A stretch of 64,000 bases of DNA. It comes from Halanaerobium saccharolyticum. GTDB taxonomy: Bacteria > Bacillota > Halanaerobiia > Halanaerobiales > Halanaerobiaceae. The translations under genes and the position numbers were made by a program. The notes under the pieces were generated by a model. The model saw only the letters and a program-made list of their open reading frames with translations, did no database searches and was not told where the DNA came from. Shown here in pieces: positions 43,636 through 53,242 of this stretch (within the stretch, counting starts at the first letter, position 1; each line of letters begins with the position of its first letter). The DNA lies in assembly GCF_003259895.1 (NCBI RefSeq), contig NZ_QLME01000005.1, forward strand, positions 62,001-126,000, written 5' to 3'.

Positions 43636-44388
43636 ATGCATAGATTTTTTATAGATCAGAGTACTGAAGTTGAAGCAACTGTAATTATTTCTGGAAATGA
43701 CTATAACCATCTTAAAAATTCCCTGCGCCTAAATATAGGTGACAGGGTTATTCTTTCTGATGGTGATGGTTTTGATATGGAAGCAGAAATATTAAAGTTT
43801 CATGATCAAGGTGCAGAACTGAAAATTTTAAGCAGAGAAAAATCAAAAGTTGAGGCAGAGACAAAGGTTTGGCTGGCTCAGGGCCTGCCTAAAAAAAGCA
43901 AAATGGATTTAATAGTCGAAAAGGCTACCGAAATTGGTTTTGCAGGTTTAATCCCTTTAGAAAGCAAAAGAACTATTGTTAAGTATGATCATAAAAAGAA
44001 GAATAAAAAGCAGAGTCGCTGGCAGAGAGTGGCCGAAGCCGCTGCCAAACAGTCAGGTAGAGCGGTTATCCCGGAAATTAAAGATTTTTACAGTAGTGAT
44101 AATCTAAAAGCTTTGAAAGAAGAATTTGATTATGTCTTACTTTTATGGGAAGATGAAAAAGAATATTCAATAAAAGAGTTTTTTAAAGAAAATAATATTG
44201 CTGCTGAAGCCAGAATTTTATTAATTATCGGTCCTGAAGGTGGATTTTCTGCGACAGAGGTAAGTGAATTCAAAAAAGACCTTAATGCCCGGATCATTAC
44301 ACTTGGGCCCAGAATTTTAAGAACAGAGACTGCAGGAATTACAGCTTTAACAGCAATTTTATATGAGAAAGGTGAACTTGGTGATTAA
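43636..44388 (+). CDS. rsmE: 16S rRNA m3U1498 methyltransferase RsmE
   Basis: 250 residues from ATG 43636 (GTG 43627 also open). N-terminal PUA-like domain (HRFFI, NDYNHLKNSLRLNIGD) then the SPOUT knot: LAQGLPKKSKMDLIVEKATEIG, SKRTIVK, AKQSGRAVIPEI, LIIGPEGGFSATEV and LGPRILRTETAGITAL. It methylates U1498 of 16S rRNA. In most Firmicutes prmA lies between dnaJ and rsmE; it is absent here. Confidence 0.95.
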   Translation: MHRFFIDQSTEVEATVIISGNDYNHLKNSLRLNIGDRVILSDGDGFDMEAEILKFHDQGAELKILSREKSKVEAETKVWLAQGLPKKSKMDLIVEKATEIGFAGLIPLESKRTIVKYDHKKKNKKQSRWQRVAEAAAKQSGRAVIPEIKDFYSSDNLKALKEEFDYVLLLWEDEKEYSIKEFFKENNIAAEARILLIIGPEGGFSATEVSEFKKDLNARIITLGPRILRTETAGITALTAILYEKGELGD

Positions 44389-45700
44389 GATGATTAAAAA
44401 AGCAGCTTTTTATACCTTAGGATGTAAGGTAAATCAGTATGAGACTGAAGCTGTAATTGATATTTTTATAGACCACGGCTATCAGATTGTTGATTTTTCA
44501 GATAAAGCAGATGTCTATATAGTTAATAGCTGTACGGTGACCAATGAAGCAGCGCGTAAAACAAGACAGATTGCCCGCAGAGCTAAAAGAAGTTCTCCGG
44601 AGAGTATAGTTGCAATTGTTGGCTGCTATACTCAGGCTTTTCCGGATGAGGTAAGTGAGATAGAAGAAATTGACTTTGTTATGGGCAGTAATAATAAGGC
44701 TGAAATTTTAAAGAAAGCTGAGGAAATGCTGGCTGGTAAGACTATCAAAAATGAAGTTAAAGAATACAGCCAGTTAAGTGAATATGAGGATTTAGAATTA
44801 AAGCGTCTTTCTAATACTACCAGAGCCAATGTTAAAATTGAAGATGGCTGTAATCAATTTTGCAGTTACTGTATCATTCCCTATGCCAGAGGTCCGGTTC
44901 GCAGCCGCAGAGAAAAAGATGTAGTTGCTGAGATTAGGAGATTGAGTCAGCAGGGAGTTAAAGAAATTATCTTAACTGGAACCCATCTGGGAGCCTATGG
45001 TAGTGAACAGGGAAACAGTGAAGCCTTAACTCGTTTAATGAAGAGTTTAACGGAGATAGAGGAGCTAAAGAGAGTACGTTTGAGTTCAATTGAAGGTACA
45101 GAAATTGATCAGGGAATGCTGGAATTGATTGCTGAAGAAGATATTTTCTGTCCTCATCTACATTTGCCTTTACAGAGTGGCAGTGATCAGATATTGAAGG
45201 CCATGCAGCGACCTTATTCTGTGGCTGAATTTAAAGATACTGTTGCAGAACTAAGAGAAAAAATACCTGATCTGGCAATCACTACAGATGTAATTGTTGG
45301 TTTTCCAGGAGAAACAGAAGCAACTTTTGAGCAGACATTAGAGGTAGTTAAAGAGATTGGCTTTGCAAAAGTTCATGTTTTTCCTTATTCGGCCCGGGAG
45401 GGTACACCGGCAGCAGAAATGGAGCAGCTGAATGGAAATTTGGTTAAGGAATACAGTAAAAAGCTGCGCCTGGTCAATGAAGCTTTGATGCTTGACTATC
45501 AGAAAAAATTCATCGGTCAGGAAAAAGAGGTTTTGATAGAAGAGGTTAGAGATCATAAAACTGATTTATTAACTGGTTATACTGATAACTATCTTAAAGT
45601 TCTGCTGTCAGGTTCAGATAAGTTAAAAAATCAGCTGGTTAATGTTAAACTGGAAAAGTCTGTTGATCCCTATCATTTAAAAGGAAAAATTGTAAATTAG
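44381..45700 (+). CDS. mtaB: tRNA ms2t6A37 methylthiotransferase MtaB
   Basis: About 440 residues. N-terminal MTTase domain (YTLGCKVNQYETEAV, cysteines for the second Fe-S cluster), radical SAM motif CNQFCSYC, CIIPYARGPVRSR, LTGTHLGAYG, LPLQSGSDQIL, and a TRAM domain at the C-terminus. It adds methylthio to t6A37 of ANN-decoding tRNAs. GTG 44381 is favoured by AAAGGTG spacing; ATG 44390 is an alternative. Confidence 0.95.
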   Translation: MIKMIKKAAFYTLGCKVNQYETEAVIDIFIDHGYQIVDFSDKADVYIVNSCTVTNEAARKTRQIARRAKRSSPESIVAIVGCYTQAFPDEVSEIEEIDFVMGSNNKAEILKKAEEMLAGKTIKNEVKEYSQLSEYEDLELKRLSNTTRANVKIEDGCNQFCSYCIIPYARGPVRSRREKDVVAEIRRLSQQGVKEIILTGTHLGAYGSEQGNSEALTRLMKSLTEIEELKRVRLSSIEGTEIDQGMLELIAEEDIFCPHLHLPLQSGSDQILKAMQRPYSVAEFKDTVAELREKIPDLAITTDVIVGFPGETEATFEQTLEVVKEIGFAKVHVFPYSAREGTPAAEMEQLNGNLVKEYSKKLRLVNEALMLDYQKKFIGQEKEVLIEEVRDHKTDLLTGYTDNYLKVLLSGSDKLKNQLVNVKLEKSVDPYHLKGKIVN

Positions 45701-45801
45701 CAGGAATTGTCTTCTTTTAAGAGAATATAGTTAATAGTCATAGCAAAAAGTTAATCTTGGCTTTAAATCACTTTATATAATTTTTTGAAGGAGGGATTTT
45801 C

Positions 45802-46146
45802 TTGGAAGATTGTTTATTTTGTAAGATATCAGCTGGTGAGACGGATACAGATTTTGTTTATCAGGATGACCAGGTTGTTGTTTTTGAGGATATTAATCCT
45901 CAGGCGCCTGTCCATTTGTTGATTGTGCCTAAAAAACATATTGCTGATTTAAATAATCTGCAGCCAGCAGATAATGAATTAATCGGAAATATATATCAGG
46001 TAGCCAAAAAAATGGCAGCTGAGTATGATATTGCTGAATCAGGTTACAGACTTGTCAGCAACTGTGGTGATGATGGTTGTCAGTCAGTTTATCATATTCA
46101 TTTTCATCTTTTGGGTGGAAGACAACTGCAGTGGCCGCCGGGTTAA
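45802..46146 (+). CDS. HIT family nucleotide hydrolase (HINT-like)
   Basis: 114 residues. DCLFCKISAGE start, VFEDINPQAPVHLLIVPKKHI, and the histidine triad H98-I-H100-F-H102 (YHIHFHLLGGRQLQWPPG). It hydrolyses nucleoside phosphoramidates or similar nucleotides. TTG start with GAAGGAGGG upstream. Sits between mtaB and yqeY; the S21 gene often found after it is missing. Confidence 0.95.
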   Translation: MEDCLFCKISAGETDTDFVYQDDQVVVFEDINPQAPVHLLIVPKKHIADLNNLQPADNELIGNIYQVAKKMAAEYDIAESGYRLVSNCGDDGCQSVYHIHFHLLGGRQLQWPPG

Positions 46147-46177
46147 TAATTAGCTTAAAAAGATTGGAGTTGTAAAA

Positions 46178-46627
46178 ATGAGTGAATTAAAAAAACAGTT
46201 AATGGAAGATATGAAAAAGGCTATGAAAGAAAAAGATAAAGAGCGTCTCGCTGTAATTAGAATGACCAGATCAGAAATAAAAAATAAAGAAATTGAAACC
46301 GGTGAAGAACTGGATGATCAGCAGGTAACTGCTGTAATTGCGAAACAGGTAAAACAGATTAAAGATTCTCTCCCTGATTTTGAAAAATCGGGTAAAGAAG
46401 AGGTAATGAGAAAATTAGAGCAGGAAATTGAAATTCTACAGGAGTATCTGCCAGAACAGATGTCAGAAGCGGAAGTAGAAGAGTTGATTGACCAGGTAAT
46501 AGAAGAAACTGGAGCAGAAAATATGTCTGATATGGGACAGGTAATGGGGAAAATAATGCCCAAAATTAAAGGCCGGGCTGATGGTTCTATGGTTAGTTCT
46601 AAAGTTAAAGAAAAGTTAAGTAGTTAA
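46178..46627 (+). CDS. yqeY: GatB/YqeY domain-containing protein
   Basis: 149 residues, all helical, normal YqeY size: QLMEDMKKAMKEKDKERLAVIR, ERLAVIRMTRSEIKNKEIE, and EILQEYLPEQMSEAEVEELI, MGQVMGKIMPKIKGRADGSMVS. The domain is shared with the tail of GatB, where it binds tRNA; the free protein has no firm role. Followed by a perfect hairpin. Confidence 0.93.
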   Translation: MSELKKQLMEDMKKAMKEKDKERLAVIRMTRSEIKNKEIETGEELDDQQVTAVIAKQVKQIKDSLPDFEKSGKEEVMRKLEQEIEILQEYLPEQMSEAEVEELIDQVIEETGAENMSDMGQVMGKIMPKIKGRADGSMVSSKVKEKLSS

Positions 46628-46650
46628 ATATCAATTTATTACAAATCTAC

Positions 46651-46674
46651 AAAGAAGGGGGATCCCCCTTCTTT
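46651..46674. terminator. Perfect palindrome after yqeY (weak terminator or processing site)
   Basis: AAAGAAGGGGGATCCCCCTTC plus TTT is a 24-base perfect palindrome whose stem has five G-C pairs. Followed by ATTCCTCTT, not a strong T-run. It separates yqeY from the nfeD-floA group. Confidence 0.65.
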
Positions 46675-46699
46675 ATTCCTCTTAACTGGAGGTATAAAT

Positions 46700-47983
46700 A
46701 TGAAGAGAAAAATTTTAATTTTTTTACTTTTTTTATTGGTTTTTAGTTTTTATAAACCGGGAACTGTTGAGGCAGAAGTTATGCATCTGCAGTTAGATGG
46801 TGAAATTAATAATGCAGAATTTGCTTTTATCGACCGTAATTTAATCGAGGCAGAGACAAATGGATACGATTTTGTAATTATAGAGATTAATTCTCTTGGG
46901 GGTTATGTTGACCCAGCTTTGAAAATAAGAGACAGCATTTTAGAATCAGAAGTGGAAGTTATTACCTTTGTTAGTGGTAGAGCCTGGTCAGCAGCAGCTT
47001 TAATTGCCCTGGCTGGAGAAGAATTATATATTTCTCCTTCGGCCAGCATCGGTGCTGCAGAAACAAGACCTAATGAAGAAAAATATATTTCTGCTTTAAG
47101 AACAGAATTTGCTGCTACAGCAGAAAGCAGGAACAAAAATCCGCAAATTGCAGAGGCGATGGTTGATGCTTCCCTGGAGATTGAAGGAATTATTGAAACA
47201 GATAGACTGCTAACTTTAACTGCAGCTGAAGCTTTAGAATATCAGATAGCTGATTACAGTGCTTCCTCGCTGGCGGATGTTGCAGCAGCCAGAGATATTA
47301 GTCTAAATCAAATAGTTACGATTGAAAAGAGTAATTTAGAAAAAATAATGGGGATTATCAGCAGCCCCTATATAAGTTCCTTAGTTTTGATAATTGCATT
47401 TTCAGCGCTAATCTTTGAAGCCCTGACTCCAGGCTTTGCTCTGGGAGGAACAGTTGGTATAATTGCTTTGTCGATTTTTTTTGCCAGTCATATTTTTACC
47501 GGTGCAATTGGAACTGGAATTGTGGTACTTTTTATAGTTGGAGTTATTTTAATTCTGGCAGAGGTTTTTGTTATTCCAGGTTTTGGAATTGCTGGAGTTA
47601 GTGGAATTACAGCTGTTTTAGTAAGTCTATTTTTTATTTTTCCAAATACCTCGATTGCAATCAATGTCCTGCTGGCAGTTGTTTTAATAACTTTAATGAT
47701 TGCAGTATTTATGATTAAAAAAGTTGGCAGCAGCCGCTTCTGGAGGCGAATTTCTTTAGAAAGTAATTCTAAAAATTATTTTTCTTCAGCTTCTAAAAAG
47801 GATTATTTAAATAGAGAAGCGGAAACAATGTCTAAATTGCGACCTGCAGGAACAATTAGGATTGATGGTAAAAGAGTTGATGCAGTCAGTGAAGGTGGTT
47901 TTATAGAAAAGGGTAAAAAAGTTAAAGTTATTTCAGTATCAGGTTCCAGAATTGTTGTTCGAGAAATTTCAGAGGAGGAATAA
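46700..47983 (+). CDS. NfeD/YqeZ family membrane serine protease-like protein
   Basis: 427 residues. Signal peptide or first TM at about 4-22, an N-terminal ClpP/crotonase-like domain (INSLGGYVDPALKIRDSIL, the nucleophile serine in SGRAWSAAALIALAG, SASIGAAE, Lys-containing helix ESRNKNPQIAEAMVD), four to five TM segments at about 228-345, and a C-terminal OB-fold NfeD domain (AGTIRIDGKRVDAVSEGGFI). Partner of flotillin FloA, encoded 3 bases downstream; the pair organises membrane domains. Confidence 0.94.
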   Translation: MKRKILIFLLFLLVFSFYKPGTVEAEVMHLQLDGEINNAEFAFIDRNLIEAETNGYDFVIIEINSLGGYVDPALKIRDSILESEVEVITFVSGRAWSAAALIALAGEELYISPSASIGAAETRPNEEKYISALRTEFAATAESRNKNPQIAEAMVDASLEIEGIIETDRLLTLTAAEALEYQIADYSASSLADVAAARDISLNQIVTIEKSNLEKIMGIISSPYISSLVLIIAFSALIFEALTPGFALGGTVGIIALSIFFASHIFTGAIGTGIVVLFIVGVILILAEVFVIPGFGIAGVSGITAVLVSLFFIFPNTSIAINVLLAVVLITLMIAVFMIKKVGSSRFWRRISLESNSKNYFSSASKKDYLNREAETMSKLRPAGTIRIDGKRVDAVSEGGFIEKGKKVKVISVSGSRIVVREISEEE

Positions 47984-47986
47984 ATA

Positions 47987-48973
47987 ATGGAAATATTTTC
48001 AATTTTAATTTTAGTTGCTTTAATATTATTTTTTGTTTTGTTTTTCTATTTCATCCCACTTGGTTTGTGGATTTCGGCAACTGCTGCGGGAGTTAAGGTT
48101 GGCTTTTTTAATCTGATTGGAATGCGTTTAAGAAGAGTAGTACCTTCTTCAATTGTAGGACCAATGATTAAATCTCATAAGGCAGGTAAAGGTTTAAGCA
48201 GTGATCAGCTGGAAGCACATTATCTGGCTGGAGGAAATGTTGATCGGGTTGTTGATGCCTTAATTGCTGCTCAGAGAGCAGAAATTGATCTAACTTTTGA
48301 AAGAGCTGCTGCTATTGATTTAGCAGGTAGAGATGTACTGGAAGCAGTAAAAATGAGCGTTAACCCAAAAGTGATCCAGACTCCGGTTGTTACAGCGGTA
48401 GCGATGGATGGTATTCAGGTTATGGCAACTGCCAGGGTCACAGTTAGAGCTAATATTGAGCGTCTGGTAGGTGGAGCTGGAGAAGAAACTGTACTGGCAA
48501 GAGTTGGAGAGGGTATTGTTACTACAGTTGGTTCTGCAGAATCACACAAAAAAGTACTGGAAAACCCTGATTCTATTTCCAAAACAGTTTTAGACAAAGG
48601 GCTTGACTCTGGTACAGCTTTTGAGATTTTATCCATTGACATTGCGGATGTTGATGTTGGTAAAAATATTGGTGCTCAACTGCAGACTGATCAGGCAGAA
48701 GCAGATAAAGAAATTGCTCAGGCTAAGGCTGAAGAACGGAGAGCAATGGCTGTAGCAGAAGAACAGGAAATGAAAGCTAGAGTTCAGGAAATGCGGGCCA
48801 AGGTTGTTGAAGCTGAGGCAGAAGTACCACTTGCGATGTCTGAAGCTCTAAAAAAGGGAAATATGGGAGTGATGGATTATATGAAGCTTAAAAATGTAGA
48901 ATCCGACACTAAAATGAGAACCAGTATTTCTGAAGCTTCAGAAAATGAAAAAGAACAACCGAATGAAAATTAA
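47987..48973 (+). CDS. floA: Flotillin-like protein FloA
   Basis: 328 residues. N-terminal hydrophobic hairpin (about 3-22 and 27-47), then an SPFH-type domain ([32 protein letters not shown]) and a coiled-coil helix rich in Ala, Glu and Lys ([24 protein letters not shown]). It forms membrane assemblies that influence fluidity and secretion. Paired with the NfeD protein, as in Bacillus yqeZ-floA. Confidence 0.96.
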   Translation: MEIFSILILVALILFFVLFFYFIPLGLWISATAAGVKVGFFNLIGMRLRRVVPSSIVGPMIKSHKAGKGLSSDQLEAHYLAGGNVDRVVDALIAAQRAEIDLTFERAAAIDLAGRDVLEAVKMSVNPKVIQTPVVTAVAMDGIQVMATARVTVRANIERLVGGAGEETVLARVGEGIVTTVGSAESHKKVLENPDSISKTVLDKGLDSGTAFEILSIDIADVDVGKNIGAQLQTDQAEADKEIAQAKAEERRAMAVAEEQEMKARVQEMRAKVVEAEAEVPLAMSEALKKGNMGVMDYMKLKNVESDTKMRTSISEASENEKEQPNEN

Positions 48974-49009
48974 TTTTCTAAAGTCAACCATTTCTGCTGG
49001 AGGTGAATC

Positions 49010-49462
49010 ATGGAAGATCTAATTTTTGCACTTCCTACCTTTATTATTTTTTTCGTTATTCTATTTCAGATTTTTTCTCTCTTTAAAAAGGGATTTGATT
49101 TTATTGGGAAAAGATTTGATCTGACCATTGAGCAGGCCGGTGAAGAAGAAAAAGTAAAAACCAGTAAAATGAATACTGACTATGATCAGGATGAGGTAAA
49201 AAAAAGAATTGCTGAAGCTGAAAGAGAAACTGTAGCTGAAAGTAAAGAAAGAATTTTAAATCAGAATTCAAAATCTGAGGATGAAATAGAAGCGTCCAAA
49301 AAGAAGAATAAAGAAAAAACAAAAAAAGGTAATTCAAACCAGAAAAAAAAGAGAAATAAAAATAGTTCTCTGGGAGAAATATTTGCCCAGTATAATGAGG
49401 TAGAAAAAGCCGTAATTTATAACGAGATTTTATCTAAACCAAAAGCCCTAAAGAGGGATTAA
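49010..49462 (+). CDS. Uncharacterised small membrane-anchored protein downstream of floA
   Basis: 150 residues with no family I can name. One N-terminal TM segment (about 3-25, LIFALPTFIIFFVILFQIFSLF), then a long polar, Lys/Glu-rich disordered stretch (KKKNKEKTKKGNSNQKKKRNK) and a short hydrophobic-helical end (LGEIFAQYNEVEKAVIYNEILSKP). It takes the place where yqfB-like genes lie in other Firmicutes. AGGTG precedes the ATG. Probably membrane-anchored, perhaps linked to the flotillin assembly; this is inference from position. Confidence 0.78.
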   Translation: MEDLIFALPTFIIFFVILFQIFSLFKKGFDFIGKRFDLTIEQAGEEEKVKTSKMNTDYDQDEVKKRIAEAERETVAESKERILNQNSKSEDEIEASKKKNKEKTKKGNSNQKKKRNKNSSLGEIFAQYNEVEKAVIYNEILSKPKALKRD

Positions 49463-49477
49463 AACTAAATCTTCTTC

Positions 49478-49512
49478 AAAACTGCGGCCTCCCTCCGGCT
49501 GCAGTTTTTTGG
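49478..49512 (+). terminator. Terminator after the floA group
   Basis: AAAACTGC (49478-49485) pairs with GCAGTTTT (49501-49508), with inner GCC/GGC pairs, followed by TT. Strong stem. Confidence 0.85.
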
Positions 49513-49518
49513 CGAAAT

Positions 49519-49546
49519 TTGTTTAAAGAAATAAATATGATATAAT
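49519..49546 (+). promoter_or_regulatory. Promoter of the phoH-pgpH-ybeY operon
   Basis: TTGTTT (49519-49524), a 16-base spacer, TATAAT (49541-49546) with TG at the extended -10 position, 34 bp before the phoH start. Confidence 0.72.
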
Positions 49547-49579
49547 AAATAAGTAAAAGTATTAAGGAGGAGTTATAAC

Positions 49580-50539
49580 TTGAGTCAAAATGAGAGAAAA
49601 ATTGAGATTAACGATTATCAACTTGCACAAAATTTTTTTGGTCACAATGACCGCAATTTGAAGCTTTTAGAAGATATACTTTCCTTAAAATTGAGCGGTA
49701 GAGGTAATCAAATTAAAATTGAGGGTGAGCGTGACCTTGAAGAATCTGAAAAGATAATTAAAAAATTACTTTCTTTAACAGATAAAAAAGAGGAACTGTC
49801 ACCCAGAAAATTAAAATATGCGGCTGAACTTTTAAAAAGAAATCCGGAGATTAAGTTAAATAGAATTTATGATGAAGTGATATTGGAAAATTATAAAGGC
49901 CGAAAAATAAAAGCTAAAACCATGGGCCAGAAACTTTATTTAGAATCAATCAAAAATAGAGATATTGTTTTCTCTATTGGTCCTGCAGGTACAGGTAAAA
50001 CTTATCTGGCGATGGTTATGGCAGTTAAAAGCCTTTTAAATAATGAAATTAATAGAATTGTTCTAACCAGACCTGCAATTGAAGCGGGAGAAAATTTAGG
50101 TTTTTTACCCGGAGATATGCAGGAAAAAGTTGATCCTTATTTGAGACCATTATATGATGCGCTTTATGATATTCTGGGACCGGAGAAGGCTAAATTATAT
50201 CAGGAAAAAGATATTATTGAGGTGGCACCACTGGCTTATATGAGGGGAAGAACTCTTGATGATTCTTTTGTAATTTTAGATGAGGCACAAAATACTACTT
50301 TAGAACAGATGAAAATGTTTTTAACCAGGATTGGATTCAATTCTAAAGCAGTGATTACCGGTGATATAACTCAGATTGATCTACCAAGTAAAAAACGTTC
50401 CGGTCTGGCTACAGTTCAGAAAATATTAAAGGGAATTAAAGGAATAGATTTTGTCTATTTAAGCAGACATGATGTTGTCAGACATGACCTGGTTAAAGAG
50501 ATTATTAAAGCATATGAAAGTTATGAAAGTGGGAGCTAA
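49580..50539 (+). CDS. phoH: PhoH family ATPase
   Basis: 319 residues, TTG start with AAGGAGG upstream. N-terminal KH-like segment, then Walker A GPAGTGKT at 134-141, RPAIEAGENLGFLPGD, DDSFVILDEAQNTT (Walker B) and FLTRIGFNSKAVITGD. PhoH-type ATPases are linked to RNA metabolism; the gene sits beside ybeY, and the pair is conserved. pgpH follows after 2 bases. Confidence 0.95.
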   Translation: MSQNERKIEINDYQLAQNFFGHNDRNLKLLEDILSLKLSGRGNQIKIEGERDLEESEKIIKKLLSLTDKKEELSPRKLKYAAELLKRNPEIKLNRIYDEVILENYKGRKIKAKTMGQKLYLESIKNRDIVFSIGPAGTGKTYLAMVMAVKSLLNNEINRIVLTRPAIEAGENLGFLPGDMQEKVDPYLRPLYDALYDILGPEKAKLYQEKDIIEVAPLAYMRGRTLDDSFVILDEAQNTTLEQMKMFLTRIGFNSKAVITGDITQIDLPSKKRSGLATVQKILKGIKGIDFVYLSRHDVVRHDLVKEIIKAYESYESGS

Positions 50540-50541
50540 AA

Positions 50542-52809
50542 ATGAAATTTATGAAAAAATTGAGAGTCAGACTCCGTAACTGGAGAAAAGAATATCTTGA
50601 TTTTTCAACAAATACTTATAAAGTTATCTGGGCTGTCATTTTCTTTGTTTTGATTGCTCTGATTTTAAGTTTAGATTTGATTCCTAATCAAGTTGATTTA
50701 AGAGCAGGTCAGGTAAGTCAAAGTGATATTACTGCTCCCAGAACAATTACTTTTATTGATGAGAGCAGAACTTCTGAGTTGAGGCAGCGGGCTGCAGACA
50801 CAGCTCCAAGAGTTTATGAAGAAGATAGTACTGTAGAAGAAGAAGTGATAAATAAGGTTAATAATTTATTTGAAGCTGTAAGTGAGAAAAGATCCTTTTT
50901 CTACAATAATAAAATCTCTCTGTCAGCAGAGTCTGAACAGGAATCGGAGCAAAATATTCAGGAAACAGAGAATCCTGAAGTTCAGGAGACTGATGGGACT
51001 GATAATGTTTTAACAACAGCTGAAATCGAAAACTTTGACCAGGATGAAATTAATGAAATCATAGGTCTGGTGAGGGAAGAAATAGATTTTGAAATTAGCA
51101 GTGATAGTTTATCAACTTTAATTACTTTAAATAGTGATGAGTTAACTGAGCTGCAGGAGAGGGCACATAACCTTCTGCAGAATAAATTAGGGAGTAGAAT
51201 TTTACCTTCCGATCTACCTGAAGCTCGAGAAGAACTTCGCCAGAGTGCAATGGAAATGGATATTTCTCGAAGTAAGAGATTGGTTCTGGCAGAAATAGCT
51301 GAAACAGTTATTGCTGCGAATATGTTTTTGAATCAGGAAGCAACTACCAGCAGGAGACAGGAAGCTATTTCTGAAGTTGAAGCTGTAGAACAAACTGTCA
51401 GACAGGGCGAGATAATTGTTCGTAAGGGTGATGTCGTTACTGAATCAGATATAGATATTTTAGAAAGACTTGGACTGCAAAAAAGTGGAATTAATTATTA
51501 TAATATTACAGGTAGAAACTTGATCAGTTTAATTCTTGTTTTACTGCTTGGATTTTATTTTTATAAATATCAGAAGTCAGTCTGGCAGGATAACAGCAAG
51601 CTGCTTTTAATTGAACTACTAATTTTAACTGTGGTTTTCTTTGCTAAAATATTAACCCTTTTCCAGAATCCATTTGTTGACTTTATGGTACCCACTGCTA
51701 TGGCGTCAATACTTTTAACAGTTTTAATTGGCAGTGACACAGCCCTGATTACTACATTATTTATTAGTTTATTAATTGCACCCGTTTATGATATGAATTT
51801 CAATATAGTCTTAACCTCTTTTCTGGCTGGTTTAATAGGGATCTTTAGTGTAACTAAAGTTAAGGAGAGAGGAGATATTATAAGGGCTGGTTTAAATGTT
51901 AGTTTTATTTTAGTGTTTTTAATTGGCGGTCTTTCTTTAATGCAGCAAAATCAAGATTGGACATATTTAATCTGGTCAATTGGAGGCGGAATCGTTAATG
52001 GTCTTTTAGTAGGAGTGCTGGCCAATGGTCTGCTTCCATATCTGGAAGATTTATTTGATATGACAAGTTCTGTAAAGTTATTAGAGCTATCTAACCCCAG
52101 TCAACCGATTTTAAAAAGAATGCTGGTTGAAGCCCCGGGGACCTATCACCATAGTGTGATTGTTGGTAATTTGGCTGAAACAGCTGCCGAAGATGTAGGA
52201 GCTGATTCATTACTGGCAAGGGCTGCTGCTTATTATCATGATATAGGTAAATTAAAAAGACCTTACTTTTTTTCTGATAATCAGTTTGGAGGCGAAAACC
52301 CTCATGATAAGACTTCTCCAAATTTAAGTGCACTCATAATTAAATCACATGTTAAAGATGGGGTAGAAATGGCAGAAGAAAATGGACTGCCCTCAAAAAT
52401 TATTGATATTATAAAACAGCATCATGGCACAAATCTAATTTCCTATTTTTATCAGCAGGCGCTGCAGAATAATAAACATGATGATATTGAAAAAAAAGAT
52501 TTTCGCTATGATGGGCCTAAGCCTCAGAGTAGAGAAGCGGCTATTATTATGCTGGCTGACATTACAGAAGCAGCCCTGAGGTCCAAAAATTTCAATAAAA
52601 ATAATCATGACCGAATTGAAGGCTTTGTTAGAGGTCTGGTTAAAGATAAGTTAATTGAAAATCAGCTTGATCAGTCAAACTTAACTTTAAGTGATTTAGA
52701 TACAATAGTTAAAAGTTTTGTTAAAGTTTTAACCGGCATTTATCATCAACGAGTAGAATATCCGGAAAAATTGCTGAAAGAAATGAAAGGCGGGAATAAT
52801 AGTGATTAA
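50542..52809 (+). CDS. pgpH: Cyclic-di-AMP phosphodiesterase PgpH (7TM-HD)
   Basis: 755 residues. One N-terminal TM (about 28-48), a large extracellular 7TMR-HDED domain (to about 315), a bundle of seven TM helices (about 325-500) and a cytoplasmic HD domain: YHHSVIVGNLAETAAEDVGAD, H566-D567 in YYHDIGKLKRP, IIKQHHGTNL and ADITEAALRSK. It degrades c-di-AMP to pApA. An acidic insertion (ESEQESEQNIQETENPEVQE) at about 133-155 is a feature of this copy. Overlaps ybeY by 8 bases. Confidence 0.95.
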   Translation: MKFMKKLRVRLRNWRKEYLDFSTNTYKVIWAVIFFVLIALILSLDLIPNQVDLRAGQVSQSDITAPRTITFIDESRTSELRQRAADTAPRVYEEDSTVEEEVINKVNNLFEAVSEKRSFFYNNKISLSAESEQESEQNIQETENPEVQETDGTDNVLTTAEIENFDQDEINEIIGLVREEIDFEISSDSLSTLITLNSDELTELQERAHNLLQNKLGSRILPSDLPEAREELRQSAMEMDISRSKRLVLAEIAETVIAANMFLNQEATTSRRQEAISEVEAVEQTVRQGEIIVRKGDVVTESDIDILERLGLQKSGINYYNITGRNLISLILVLLLGFYFYKYQKSVWQDNSKLLLIELLILTVVFFAKILTLFQNPFVDFMVPTAMASILLTVLIGSDTALITTLFISLLIAPVYDMNFNIVLTSFLAGLIGIFSVTKVKERGDIIRAGLNVSFILVFLIGGLSLMQQNQDWTYLIWSIGGGIVNGLLVGVLANGLLPYLEDLFDMTSSVKLLELSNPSQPILKRMLVEAPGTYHHSVIVGNLAETAAEDVGADSLLARAAAYYHDIGKLKRPYFFSDNQFGGENPHDKTSPNLSALIIKSHVKDGVEMAEENGLPSKIIDIIKQHHGTNLISYFYQQALQNNKHDDIEKKDFRYDGPKPQSREAAIIMLADITEAALRSKNFNKNNHDRIEGFVRGLVKDKLIENQLDQSNLTLSDLDTIVKSFVKVLTGIYHQRVEYPEKLLKEMKGGNNSD

Positions 52810-53233
52810 TGTAGATTTTAATAATCAGCAGAGTGAAGTGGAAATCAGTCAGGAAATGTTTTCACTTCTGGAAAAAGTAGTTGAGACTGCTGCTGAACTT
52901 GAAGGATACAGTGGGGGAGAAGTGAGCGTTGCCTTTGTTAGTAATCTCCAGATTAAAGAACTGAACCAAAAATATCGAGAAAAAAATGAAGCAACAGATG
53001 TACTTTCTTTTCCCATTGATGAAGAGATGCTTGGTGATATAATAATTTCTGCCCAGAGAGCTGCTGTGCAGGCCGAGGAATATGGACATTCCTTAAAAAG
53101 AGAACTTGCTTATTTGACAGTTCACGGGATGCTGCATTTGTTTGGCTATGATCATCACAGCCAGGAAGAAAAAGATGAAATGCGGCAAAAAGAGGAAAGA
53201 GTTTTAACTGAACTCGATATCAGCAGAGATTAG
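52802..53233 (+). CDS. ybeY: Endoribonuclease YbeY
   Basis: 143 residues, GTG start inside the end of pgpH. YREKNEATDVLSFP and the metal motif H108-G-M-L-H112-L-F-G-Y-D-H118. It processes rRNA ends and takes part in ribosome quality control. Complete; followed by the DgkA fusion after 9 bases. Confidence 0.96.
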   Translation: MINVDFNNQQSEVEISQEMFSLLEKVVETAAELEGYSGGEVSVAFVSNLQIKELNQKYREKNEATDVLSFPIDEEMLGDIIISAQRAAVQAEEYGHSLKRELAYLTVHGMLHLFGYDHHSQEEKDEMRQKEERVLTELDISRD

Positions 53234-53242
53234 GTGTAATCA

